Assembly (NCBI RefSeq): GCF_001552215.1
Contig: NZ_BCQT01000011.1
Coordinates: forward strand, 558,001 to 622,000
Reading direction: 5' to 3'
Source of the DNA: Actinomadura macra NBRC 14102
GTDB lineage: Bacteria > Actinomycetota > Actinomycetes > Streptosporangiales > Streptosporangiaceae
Length of the DNA: 64,000 bases
Shown here: positions 52,357 through 59,319 of the stretch, piece after piece
Layout: every line of letters starts with the position of its first letter
How positions within the stretch are numbered: the first letter of the stretch is position 1
The notes under the pieces: generated by a model
The model's input: the letters and a program-made list of their open reading frames with translations, nothing else
What the model was told of the DNA's origin: nothing
Database searches by the model: none
Translations under genes and position numbers: made by a program

Positions 52357-53643
52357 ATGTTCGACCCGAGATCCGAGGCGATGTCCATCGACGAGCGCTC
52401 CGCGCTCCAGCGGCACCGGCTCTGGGGCCTGGTCGACCGGCTCCTCGCGGCGGGCGGCGTCCAGGGCCGGCGCCTCAAGGACGCCGGTGTCACCGGTGGG
52501 TCCGATGTGACGCTCGCGGGGCTCGCGCGGCTTCCGTTCACCACCAAGCAGGACCTCTGGGACCACTACCCGTTCGGGATGCTCGCCGTGCCCCGCGACC
52601 AGGTCGCCGCCGTGCACGGATCCAGCGGGACGCGCGGGCGGCCCACGCTCGTCGCCTACACCAGGGCCGATCTCGACCTGTGGGCGGCGATGTGCGCGCG
52701 GTCGCTGTCGTGCGCAGGCGCGGTGCCGGGAAGCATCGTCCACAACGCCTACGGTTATGGACTGTTCACCGGTGGCATCGGCGTCCACCAGGGTGCGGTG
52801 GCGCTCGGCGCGACCGTCGTGCCGATGTCGGGTGGGATGACCGGCCGGCAGGTTCAGATGCTCGCCGACCTGCGCCCCGACATCCTGACCTGCACGCCCG
52901 CGTACGCGCTGCGGCTGGGCGAGGCGGTCGCCGAGGCCGGGGTCGAGCTGCATGCGCTGAAGGCGGGCCTGTTCGGCGCCGAACCCTGGTCGGAGGAGCT
53001 GCGCGCGGCGATCGAGCGCGTCCTGCCGATCAAGGCGATGGACATCTACGGTCTGTCCGAGGTCATCGGCCCCGGCGTCGCCACCGAATGCCTGGAGCAG
53101 GACGGGCTGCACGTGAACGAGGACCATTTCGTCGTCGAGGCCGTGGACCCGTCCAGCGGGGAGCCCGTCGAGGACGGAACGCCCGGCGAACTCGTCTTCA
53201 CCACGCCGACCAAGCAGGCCCTTCCCCTGCTCCGGTACCGGACGGGCGACCTCGCGTCCCTGAACCGCCGGGAGTGCGCCTGCGGGCGGACCCTCGTCCG
53301 GATGAGCAAGATCATTGGACGGGTGGACGACATGATCGTCGTCCGGGGCGTGAACGTGTACCCGAGTGAGGTCGAGCGGGTCCTGCTCGGTTCCGGGCTC
53401 GTCGCCCCGCACTACCAGCTCGTCGTGGACCGGCGCAGCCCCGCAGTCCGGCTGCTCGTCGCCTGCGAGGCGCTGCACGGCGATCCGCGCGACGAGCTCG
53501 TCCGCGCGCTGCACGAGTCCCTGGGACTCACCGCGGAGGTGTTCACGCTGCCGCCCGGAACCGCTCCCCGCACCGAGACCGGCAAAGCCGTCCGGGTCGT
53601 GATCTGGGAGGACGGCCGCCCGCCGCTGCCCGGCCTCGGCTGA
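52357..53643 (+). CDS. paaK: phenylacetate-CoA ligase-like AMP-forming enzyme, 428 aa
   Basis: An ANL-fold adenylating enzyme: phosphate loop HGSSGTRGRPTLVAYT, IYGLSEVIGPGVATEC and LLRYRTGDLASL, with hinge and C-terminal IGRVDDMIVVRGVNVYPSEVE, all PaaK-type. It converts phenylacetate or a related aryl acid to the CoA thioester. No paa catabolic genes are in the window, so the substrate is open. ATG 52357 (MFDPRSEAM) follows GGGAGG; the frame continues to 52213 upstream without family similarity. Confidence 0.88.
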   Translation: MFDPRSEAMSIDERSALQRHRLWGLVDRLLAAGGVQGRRLKDAGVTGGSDVTLAGLARLPFTTKQDLWDHYPFGMLAVPRDQVAAVHGSSGTRGRPTLVAYTRADLDLWAAMCARSLSCAGAVPGSIVHNAYGYGLFTGGIGVHQGAVALGATVVPMSGGMTGRQVQMLADLRPDILTCTPAYALRLGEAVAEAGVELHALKAGLFGAEPWSEELRAAIERVLPIKAMDIYGLSEVIGPGVATECLEQDGLHVNEDHFVVEAVDPSSGEPVEDGTPGELVFTTPTKQALPLLRYRTGDLASLNRRECACGRTLVRMSKIIGRVDDMIVVRGVNVYPSEVERVLLGSGLVAPHYQLVVDRRSPAVRLLVACEALHGDPRDELVRALHESLGLTAEVFTLPPGTAPRTETGKAVRVVIWEDGRPPLPGLG

Positions 53644-53690
53644 TCCCCGCGATCGGTGGGGCGGACGTTCCGGGCATGGCACCCGCTGGC

Positions 53691-53696
53691 TATTCT
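53691..53696 (+). promoter_or_regulatory. -10 element of nadD, leaderless arrangement
   Basis: TATTCT ends 7 nt before the nadD ATG and no Shine-Dalgarno is present. Confidence 0.5.
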
Positions 53697-53703
53697 CGTC
53701 GCC

Positions 53704-54306
53704 ATGACGCAAAAGCGGCGGCTGGGGATCATGGGCGGCACGTTCGACCCGATCCACCACGGGCACCTCGTCGCCGCCAGCGAGGTGGCCCACTTCTACT
53801 CCCTCGACGAGGTCGTGTTCGTCCCCACCGGCCTGTCCTCCCACAAAGGCGGCCGCAAGGTCGCCGCCGCCGAGGACCGCTACCTCATGGCCGTGATCGC
53901 CACCGCGTCCAACCCCCGCTTCTCTGTCAGCCGCATCGACATCGACCGGCCCGGCGCCACCTACACGGTCGACACCCTGCGGGACATGCGCGAGCTCCAG
54001 GGCCCGGACGCCGAGCTGTTCTTCATCACCGGCGCCGACGCCCTGGAGAAGATGCTCACCTGGCACGACACCGATGAGCTGTTCGAACTCGCCCATTTCA
54101 TCGGCGTCACCCGCCCCGGCCACCGCCTCGCCGACCCCGGGCTGCCCAACGGGCGCGTCTCGCTCATGGAGGTCCCCGCCCTGTCGATCTCCTCCACGGA
54201 GTGCCGCGAGCGCGTCGGCTCCGGCGAGCCCATCTGGTACCTCGTTCCCGACGGGATCGTCCAGTACATCAACAAGCGCGACCTCTACCGGGCCCGCGCC
54301 GCCTGA
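53704..54306 (+). CDS. nadD: nicotinate-nucleotide adenylyltransferase, 200 aa
   Basis: It makes deamido-NAD from nicotinate mononucleotide and ATP. The nucleotidyltransferase motif GIMGGTFDPIHHGHL and the C-terminal SISSTECRERV are intact. ATG 53704 begins right before the first strand (MTQKRRLG); an in-frame ATG at 53656 precedes the -10 and is rejected. It leads into rsfS 151 bp downstream, a conserved pairing; the LytR-type gene often found between them in Streptomyces is absent. Confidence 0.95.
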   Translation: MTQKRRLGIMGGTFDPIHHGHLVAASEVAHFYSLDEVVFVPTGLSSHKGGRKVAAAEDRYLMAVIATASNPRFSVSRIDIDRPGATYTVDTLRDMRELQGPDAELFFITGADALEKMLTWHDTDELFELAHFIGVTRPGHRLADPGLPNGRVSLMEVPALSISSTECRERVGSGEPIWYLVPDGIVQYINKRDLYRARAA

Positions 54307-54457
54307 GCTGGGCGGGCCACCCGTCCGGCCGCATACCCTGGAAGGGACGGGGCCGCGGCACCGATGCGGCCGAACAGCGACAATTAGGGTCGTCGACCGC
54401 CACCCGTGAGAAGGTGTTACCGGACACGACCCCTACAGGGAGGATCGCGAGCGCATC

Positions 54458-54871
54458 GTGACCGCATCGGACAGGGCAGAGCAGCTGGTCCGGATCGCCG
54501 CCGAGGCGGCGGGCGACAAGCTGGCCGACGACATTCTTGCCTACGACGTGAGCGAGCAGCTCGTCATCACCGACGCGTTCGTGCTCTGCTCCGCGCCCAA
54601 CGACCGTCAGGTTCGCGCCATCGTCGACGAGGTCGAAAAGCGGCTGCGCGAGGAGGCGGGCGCCAAGCCCGTCCGCCGTGAGGGCGAACGCGAGGGCCGC
54701 TGGGTGCTGCTGGACTACGCGGACGTCATCGTGCACATCCAGCACGAGGAAGACCGCCTGTTCTACGCGCTCGAACGGCTCTGGAAGGACTGCCCCCTCC
54801 TCGACCTGCCGGACAGCGTCACCGCGCACCAGGCCCAGCGTGCCCGAGCCGTCGGGAGCGCGAGTGAGTGA
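54458..54871 (+). CDS. rsfS: ribosome silencing factor RsfS, 137 aa
   Basis: RsfS binds L14 and blocks subunit joining when nutrients are low. Motifs DDILAYDVSEQLVITDAFVLCSAPNDRQVRAI and WVLLDYADVIVHIQHEEDRLFYALERLWKDCP are diagnostic. GTG 54458 follows AGGGAGG at long spacing. Its 3' end overlaps the phosphatase gene by 8 bp. Confidence 0.96.
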   Translation: MTASDRAEQLVRIAAEAAGDKLADDILAYDVSEQLVITDAFVLCSAPNDRQVRAIVDEVEKRLREEAGAKPVRREGEREGRWVLLDYADVIVHIQHEEDRLFYALERLWKDCPLLDLPDSVTAHQAQRARAVGSASE

Positions 54872-55526
54872 CGCCCGTCCCACCCGCGAGCCGGGGAAAC
54901 GCACGCTCGTACTCTGGCGGCACGGGCAGACCGCATGGAACGTCGAACGCCGCTTCCAGGGCAAGACCGACATCCCCCTGGACGACACCGGCCTCCGACA
55001 GGCCCAGCGCGCCGCCGGGCTCCTCGCCGGGCTCCGCCCCACCGACCTCCTCGCCTCGCCGCTTCGCCGCGCGGCCGAGACCGCACAGTCCCTCGCGGCC
55101 GTCACCGGGCTCGCCGTCCGCTACGACAAGGACCTGATCGAACGCGACGGCGGCGAATGGGAGGGGCTCACCTCCCACGAGATCCGCGAGCGGTACCCCG
55201 CCGAGCACGCCGCCTGGGAACCCCCCGGCGGCGAGACCAGCGCCCAGGTCGCCAAACGCGTCGGCACCGCCCTCGAACGCGCCCTCGACGAGCTGCCCCC
55301 GACCGGGCGGCTCGTCGTCGCCTCGCACGGCGCCGCGCTCCGCCTCGGCATGTCCCACCTCCTCGGCCTTCCCGAAGAGGTCTGGGAACGCCTCGGCGGC
55401 CTCTCCAACTGCTGCTGGTCCGTCCTCACCGAGATGCGCAACGGCGGCTGGCGCCTCGCCGAGCACAACGCGGGCACCCTCCCCGAACCCGTCCTCAGCG
55501 ACGACCGCGCCGACAACGGCGCCTGA
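54864..55526 (+). CDS. histidine phosphatase (phosphoglycerate mutase-like), 220 aa
   Basis: The catalytic loop is LWRHGQTAWNVERRFQGKTDIPL (RHG His), with the acid in DLIERDGGEWEGL and the second His in VVASHGAALRLGM. This branch after rsfS in actinobacteria is usually annotated as a phosphatase rather than a mutase; the substrate is unknown. GTG 54864 lies within the rsfS end, giving translational coupling. Confidence 0.92.
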   Translation: MSDARPTREPGKRTLVLWRHGQTAWNVERRFQGKTDIPLDDTGLRQAQRAAGLLAGLRPTDLLASPLRRAAETAQSLAAVTGLAVRYDKDLIERDGGEWEGLTSHEIRERYPAEHAAWEPPGGETSAQVAKRVGTALERALDELPPTGRLVVASHGAALRLGMSHLLGLPEEVWERLGGLSNCCWSVLTEMRNGGWRLAEHNAGTLPEPVLSDDRADNGA

Positions 55527-55556
55527 CCGGGCGCCCGCCCGGCCCGTCCCAAACGA

Positions 55557-55585
55557 TTCGAGACCAGCCCCCGGAGTCCTATACA
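55557..55585 (+). promoter_or_regulatory. promoter of the first tRNA-Ala
   Basis: TTCGAG (55557-55562), a 17-bp spacer and TATACA (55580-55585), 40 bp before the tRNA. Confidence 0.5.
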
Positions 55586-55625
55586 CTGGCGAGGCGCTGC
55601 GGGATGAACGTCCACGCAGTCGCGC

Positions 55626-55698
55626 GGGGCTATGGCGCAGTTGGTAGCGCGCCTCCATGGCATGGAGGAGGTCTGGGGTTCGAATCCCCATAGCTCCA
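55626..55698 (+). tRNA. tRNA-Ala(GGC), copy 1
   Basis: A 73-nt cloverleaf. The acceptor stem GGGGCTA/TAGCTCC includes the G3-U70 pair that identifies tRNA-Ala. The anticodon arm CCTCC-ATGGCAT-GGAGG gives GGC and the T arm contains GGTTCGAATCC. No CCA is encoded. Confidence 0.97.
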
Positions 55699-55704
55699 CG
55701 AGTC

Positions 55705-55748
55705 GGGCCTTGGTGCTCGTCGAGCTTCGCTCGACTTCGCCGAGGCCC
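55705..55748 (+). terminator. terminator after tRNA-Ala copy 1
   Basis: An outer 9-bp stem (GGGCCTTGG/CCGAGGCCC, one G-U) encloses an inner 7-bp stem GTCGAGC-TTC-GCTCGAC. It starts 6 nt after the tRNA. Confidence 0.7.
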
Positions 55749-55759
55749 GCAGTGTTTTC

Positions 55760-55840
55760 CCAGGGGGGCGACCCCCTGGAACCCCCGATGTGGGGGCTCC
55801 GCCCCCACGCCCCGGCGCGCGCTTTTGGGGCTCCGGCCCC
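55760..55840. repeat. array of GC hairpins separated by T-runs
   Basis: Hairpins in succession: CCAGGGGG-GCGA-CCCCCTGG (55760-55779), GTGGGGG-CTCCG-CCCCCAC (55790-55808), GGGGC-TCCG-GCCCC (55827-55840). An alternative CCCCC-GATGT-GGGGG pairing (55782-55796) competes with the second. Poly-T stretches follow to 55931. The composition is unlike the flanks; it looks like a REP-type intergenic element. Confidence 0.6.
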
Positions 55841-55949
55841 TCGCCCCCCTTTCAGGGGCCCGCTCCTATTCCCGGGCGTGCGTTTTTTGGTTTTTGCCCC
55901 CTGTCTCCATTTTGAGGGTTTCGCCTTTTTCTTTACCTGGTGGTGGATG

Positions 55950-55982
55950 CCGCCTTGCGACCTTTGAGAGGTCGCAAGGCGG
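55950..55982 (-). terminator. terminator of the peptidoglycan-binding protein gene
   Basis: A perfect 13-bp stem (CCGCCTTGCGACC/GGTCGCAAGGCGG) with a 7-nt loop, 11 nt past the minus-strand stop. Confidence 0.8.
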
Positions 55983-55993
55983 TGGTCGGTGGC

Positions 55994-56593
55994 TTAGTGG
56001 CCGGGGGTGCCCTTGTTCTCGGCGCCCACGCCGAAGGCGGCGTGGAAGGTTACCGGTCCGAAGATTCCGTCGGCGCCGATCCGCTTGCGCTTCTGGAAGG
56101 CGATGACGGCCTTCTGCGTGGCCGGACCGTAGACGCCGTCCACGGAGAGGCTGGGAGCCTGGAGGACCTTCATCGCGTACTGAATGCCCTTGACCTGGTT
56201 CTTGCGGGAGTTGCCCTGCCCCGTGGCGCCGGCGTCCTTGCTGATCGCCACCCAGGTCTTGGCGTTGATCGTGCCGGTGGCGGTCAGGCCGTGTCTGCTC
56301 TGATAGCGCTTGACCGGTTGGACCATGTTCTGCAGGTACACGTTCCCCTGGCCGGAGCCAGGCGCGCAGCCGTTGTAGTAGCCGAACTGGGTCAGGAAGC
56401 AGCGGACGGACGCGACCCGGTAGCCGCGGTCGCCCACCTTCAGCTCGACCCAGGACTGGGCCTGGATGGCCCGGAGCACCGCCGGGTCGGTACCGGGTCC
56501 GTCGGCGTGGGCCGTGCCGGTGGCGCCGATTCCGGCGCCGACCGCCAGTGCGGCGGCCGTAAGGCCCATTGCCGCACGTAGCATGATCTTCAT
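55994..56593 (-). CDS. secreted protein with two peptidoglycan-binding-like repeats, 199 aa
   Basis: A Sec signal peptide (MKIMLRAAMGLTAAALAVGAGIGATGTAHA, about 1-30) precedes two PF01471-like helical repeats. The first is degenerate (about 52-112, VKRYQSRHGLTATGTINAKTW) and the second clear (about 135-195, LSVDGVYGPATQKAVIAFQKRKRIGADGIFGPVTF). No catalytic domain is attached. Two Cys (RCFLT, GCAPG) may pair. ATG 56593 has AGGGGGA upstream; the frame extends to 57178 without coding signal. It lies between the two tRNA-Ala copies. Confidence 0.85.
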   Translation of the reverse strand: MKIMLRAAMGLTAAALAVGAGIGATGTAHADGPGTDPAVLRAIQAQSWVELKVGDRGYRVASVRCFLTQFGYYNGCAPGSGQGNVYLQNMVQPVKRYQSRHGLTATGTINAKTWVAISKDAGATGQGNSRKNQVKGIQYAMKVLQAPSLSVDGVYGPATQKAVIAFQKRKRIGADGIFGPVTFHAAFGVGAENKGTPGH

Positions 56594-56691
56594 TGGGAAT
56601 CCCCCTGTCCATTGGTTGATCCTGCTATTGAGTGAGATGCCGGCCCATGACAAACGGTTCTCGACTTTCCGCGGAAGTGTTGGCGGGAAAT

Positions 56692-56708
56692 GACGAATGG
56701 TGTTCGTC
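56692..56708. promoter_or_regulatory. dyad in the divergent region of the tRNA-Ala block
   Basis: GACGAA-N5-TTCGTC is a 6-bp inverted repeat, near a second palindrome TTCCGCGGAA (56667-56676). It lies between the wall-binding protein and the small rightward gene and is a possible operator. Confidence 0.35.
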
Positions 56709-56732
56709 GTCGGTTTACGTACATTCCGAATC

Positions 56733-56762
56733 TTTACTGTTTGATGGGACAGTGTGTAGTGT
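56733..56762 (+). promoter_or_regulatory. promoter of the 79-aa gene
   Basis: TTTACT (56733-56738), an 18-bp spacer and TAGTGT (56757-56762), giving a leader of about 60 nt. Confidence 0.4.
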
Positions 56763-56827
56763 CCTTCGGTAAAGATCCGGCGGACAGAGGGGACGAACGT
56801 CACGAACAGTCCCGCCGGGGTGGTTTC

Positions 56828-57067
56828 ATGCGGGGTATGGGAAGACATCGCCGGGGTGCGGCGCGCGAGGTCACGGTGGCGGAGCTCATCGAGGAGCTTC
56901 GCCGGTTCGATCCCAGGATGGAGGTGCGGCTGGCGATCCAGCCGCGGATGCCCCAGGAGCACGCGGTCGGCGCGGTGGCGGAGGCCGACGGGATGGTGTG
57001 GATCGGTGACGCGGGGCAGCGGGGGTACGCCCCCGACGCGGTCGGCGAGCGCCTGGGGTGGTCCTGA
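56828..57067 (+). CDS. small cytosolic protein of unknown function, 79 aa
   Basis: A basic N-terminus (MRGMGRHRRGAAREV) precedes a compact fold: VTVAELIEELRRFDPRMEVRLAIQP then DGMVWIGDAG. This TVxELIeeL-RFDP-VrlAiqP pattern is common in small actinobacterial and plasmid or phage hypothetical proteins; no function is known to me. ATG 56828 follows GGGGTGG and a promoter at 56733. An in-frame ATG at 56690 lies upstream of that promoter and is rejected. Confidence 0.65.
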   Translation: MRGMGRHRRGAAREVTVAELIEELRRFDPRMEVRLAIQPRMPQEHAVGAVAEADGMVWIGDAGQRGYAPDAVGERLGWS

Positions 57068-57118
57068 CGCAAAGGCTTCGCCATGGCGGCGGCTACCTTT
57101 CGCCGTGCCGCGCTTCGG

Positions 57119-57167
57119 CATCTCGATCATGCGGAAACAGCCACGTAGTGGCGATGTGATCGAGATG
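57119..57167 (+). promoter_or_regulatory. leader stem in front of the 124-aa secreted protein gene
   Basis: CATCTCGATCA (57119-57129) and TGATCGAGATG (57157-57167) are a perfect 11-bp inverted repeat enclosing a second hairpin GCCAC-GTA-GTGGC (57140-57152). The 3' arm runs directly into the GAGG ribosome site of the gene starting at 57178. It could be a translational switch or a DNA operator. Confidence 0.5.
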
Positions 57168-57177
57168 AGGTTGAGCA

Positions 57178-57552
57178 ATGAGACTACGGATCACCGGAAA
57201 GCGACTGCTGCCCGCGGCGCTGGCCGCCGCCTCCATCCTGGTGATGGCGGCGCCCGCGTCGGCGCTTCAGGCTCCGCCGGATCCGCTCGCCCACGAACAG
57301 GAGGATGACTGCGCTCGCGCGCTGAAGGTGCTGTCGATCCTGCGGCTGCTCCCGAACAGCCCGGACGTCGCCAGGACCCTGTGCTCCACGAAGGAGTCCA
57401 GGGAGCTCGACGAGTACAACCGGGATTCGGACTCGAGCGAGAGCGGCGAGTTGTTCGGCCTGCCGAACCTGCCGGACCTGCCGGAAAGCCTCACCATCAA
57501 GATCCCGGGGCTCGACAAGCACCCGGACGCCCACCCACGCGGCGAGCGCTGA
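57178..57552 (+). CDS. small secreted protein of unknown function, 124 aa
   Basis: A signal peptide (about 1-29, RLLPAALAAASILVMAAPASA) is followed by a short mature chain with two Cys (DDCARALKVLSIL, RTLCSTKE) likely to form a disulphide around a helical segment, an acidic Ser-rich stretch (NRDSDSSESGE) and a Pro-rich tail (LPNLPDLPESLTIKIPGL). No homologue is recognised. ATG 57178 follows GAGG, and a 15-bp terminator closes the gene. Confidence 0.75.
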   Translation: MRLRITGKRLLPAALAAASILVMAAPASALQAPPDPLAHEQEDDCARALKVLSILRLLPNSPDVARTLCSTKESRELDEYNRDSDSSESGELFGLPNLPDLPESLTIKIPGLDKHPDAHPRGER

Positions 57553-57560
57553 TCCGACCC

Positions 57561-57597
57561 GTTGGGCCACGGAGGGAAAGATCCTCCGTGGCCCAAC
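57561..57597 (+). terminator. terminator of the small secreted protein gene
   Basis: A perfect 15-bp stem (GTTGGGCCACGGAGG and complement) with a 7-nt loop GAAAGAT, 8 nt after the stop. Confidence 0.85.
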
Positions 57598-57644
57598 CTC
57601 CTCCCAACGTGCACTAAGCTTTTCCTCGGCCGGTTCGCCGGCGC

Positions 57645-57717
57645 GGGGCTATGGCGCAGTTGGTAGCGCGCCTCCATGGCATGGAGGAGGTCTGGGGTTC
57701 GAATCCCCATAGCTCCA
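57645..57717 (+). tRNA. tRNA-Ala(GGC), copy 2
   Basis: All 73 bases match copy 1, including the G3-U70 pair and anticodon GGC, and both are preceded by GCGC. Flanks beyond that differ. A TAAGCT hexamer at 57615 may be its -10. Confidence 0.97.
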
Positions 57718-57723
57718 CTCACA

Positions 57724-57755
57724 GGTCTCCGGGCGTGGTCCGGGGGCCTTTTGTT
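57724..57755 (+). terminator. U-tract terminator after tRNA-Ala copy 2
   Basis: A 9-bp stem GGTCTCCGG/CCGGGGGCC (two G-U pairs) followed by TTTTGTT, one of few classic intrinsic terminators in this window. It also abuts the end of the convergent release-factor-like gene. Confidence 0.75.
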
Positions 57756-57757
57756 CT

Positions 57758-58855
57758 TCAGGCGGTGTAGCGCAGGACGGCGCCCACGTGCAGGCCCGAG
57801 TTGGGGCCGTCGGACGGCAGGACGACCAGGTCCCCGTCCGTCGCGGCGACGGCGCGGACCAGGGCGGCGTCCGCACGCTCCTCGCGCGGGTCCCCGACGC
57901 CGAACTCGATGCGCAGCTCGTCCGGCGAGGCGGCGACGTGCGACGGCTCCGGGCCGATCCACAGGCGGGCGGGGGAATCGGGGTCGTCGTCCAGCAGGAG
58001 CGTCTCGACCTGGCCGTTCCGGACGGCCTCGACCGTCGCGGGAAGCCCCGCCACGGCGCGCTGGCCGTTCGCCAGCTCACGGTCGAAACGCTCGGCCACG
58101 GCCATAATGCGCTCGGCGGTCTTGAGCTTCAGGACGCGGTCCAGCTCGGCGCCGAGGTCAGGGTCGTCCACGTCGATGTTGCGGTCGGACTCGACGGTGC
58201 GCTCCAGGACGGTCTCGGAGACCTCGTCCAGGACGGCCGTGCGGGCGCGCGTGTCGCCGGCGATCACGATGGCTTCGGCGCCGCAGCGCTCGGCGGCTCG
58301 GTCGATCTCGTGGGCGACCTGCTTGGCGTTGGCCCTCCAGACGTTCTCGGCCGCGCGTTGGAAGCGGGGCTGGTTCCAGTCACCCGCCTTGGTCTTGTGG
58401 ATCGGGTACTCCTCCCCTTCCACGTCGACGTGGTGGTGCTCGCCGGTGGCGGTCACGCAGTCGATGGCGCCGCCGCGGCGGTTCACGACCGCGACGAGGT
58501 GCGGGAATCGCTCGCCGCGCTCGACGAGATAGGGCAGGACATGCGGGAGTGGGGCGACGCGGGCCTGGGGCATGCGGGGCGCGTCGGGGAGCCGTTCGCG
58601 GTGCACCACCTCGCCGTCCGCCGCGAAGAGCACCAGCCCCTCGGAACTGCGGAGGTCCATCTCCTCGGCGATGATCTGCTCGATCGCGCCGAGCGTATCC
58701 TTCGGGGCGTTCTGGGCCTCCAGGTCCGTGCGCAGTGCCCGCCATCGGAGTTCGGCGGCCTTGGACGCGTCCTCGGTGTTCCGGGTCAGATCGGCGTACA
58801 CCGAGGCATAGGGGCCCGGACGTTGGTAAAGCGTCTTGAGGAATGCCAGATCCAT
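57758..58855 (-). CDS. baeRF/Rv2629-like protein, probable Balon-family ribosome hibernation factor, 365 aa
   Basis: The layout is that of bacterial aRF1-like proteins: an N-terminal domain (about 1-130, YQRPGPYASVYADLTRNTEDASKAAELRWR), a central domain (about 135-270, HVDVEGEEYPIHKTKAGDWNQPRFQRAAENVWRAN) and an L7Ae-like C-terminal domain (about 275-365) ending VGAVLRYTA. It matches my recollection of M. tuberculosis Rv2629 in pattern and length. Proteins of this group (Balon; Msmeg1130) occupy the ribosomal A site during dormancy. The GGQ loop of true release factors is absent. Function here is inferred from family. Confidence 0.8.
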   Translation of the reverse strand: MDLAFLKTLYQRPGPYASVYADLTRNTEDASKAAELRWRALRTDLEAQNAPKDTLGAIEQIIAEEMDLRSSEGLVLFAADGEVVHRERLPDAPRMPQARVAPLPHVLPYLVERGERFPHLVAVVNRRGGAIDCVTATGEHHHVDVEGEEYPIHKTKAGDWNQPRFQRAAENVWRANAKQVAHEIDRAAERCGAEAIVIAGDTRARTAVLDEVSETVLERTVESDRNIDVDDPDLGAELDRVLKLKTAERIMAVAERFDRELANGQRAVAGLPATVEAVRNGQVETLLLDDDPDSPARLWIGPEPSHVAASPDELRIEFGVGDPREERADAALVRAVAATDGDLVVLPSDGPNSGLHVGAVLRYTA

Positions 58856-59009
58856 GGGTTGGCCCTACCCGTCCCGCATGGGGCAAACGTAAAGGATGCG
58901 ACGAGTGAGACGTCTCCGCTCCGCAGCTTGCTGAACCAGCGCGCAGGCCAGGCGGACCCGGCGACGCGCTGCGGGAGCAGCACCAGTACGCCGCGGTCAG
59001 CCGGCTCCA

Positions 59010-59267
59010 TCAATGGTTGCGCAGCGCGTCGACGAGCTGCGACTTGTTCATGGACGAGCGGCCCTCGATGCCGATCTGGCGGGCGCGCTTCATCAGGTCT
59101 TCCTTCGACCAGTCCGCGTAGGACGGGCTCTTGCCGCCCCTGCGGCTGACCTTCTTCTTCCCCTGCCCAGCGGACGCGTTGGCGATGCGCGCGGACTTCT
59201 CCTTGCTCTCGCCCTTCTTGCGGAGTTCCCGGTATGTCTTCTCGTCCTTGATCTGTGCCCTCGGCAT
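59010..59267 (-). CDS. small basic SAP/Rho-N-like domain protein, 85 aa
   Basis: The N-terminal half is highly charged and probably helical (KDEKTYRELRKKGESKEKSARIANA); the C-terminal half (YADWSKEDLMKRARQIGIEGRSSMNKSQLVDALRNH) has the SAP or Rho N-terminal helix-extended-helix pattern that binds nucleic acid. Similar short proteins are common in actinobacteria and their role is unknown. ATG 59267 follows AAAGGAGAA. Confidence 0.82.
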   Translation of the reverse strand: MPRAQIKDEKTYRELRKKGESKEKSARIANASAGQGKKKVSRRGGKSPSYADWSKEDLMKRARQIGIEGRSSMNKSQLVDALRNH

Positions 59268-59319
59268 GGTGCCCGTTCTCCTTTCTGGAACGGGGGCGGT
59301 GATACCCGCCGGGCCTGGC

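Noticed and set aside
56690..56827. Longer start for the 79-aa protein
   Set aside because: The extra 46 residues would be translated from sequence holding its likely promoter and have no ribosome site.
55626..57717. Active integrative element between the tRNA-Ala copies
   Set aside because: There is no integrase or excisionase gene in the block, so only a remnant or duplication is considered.
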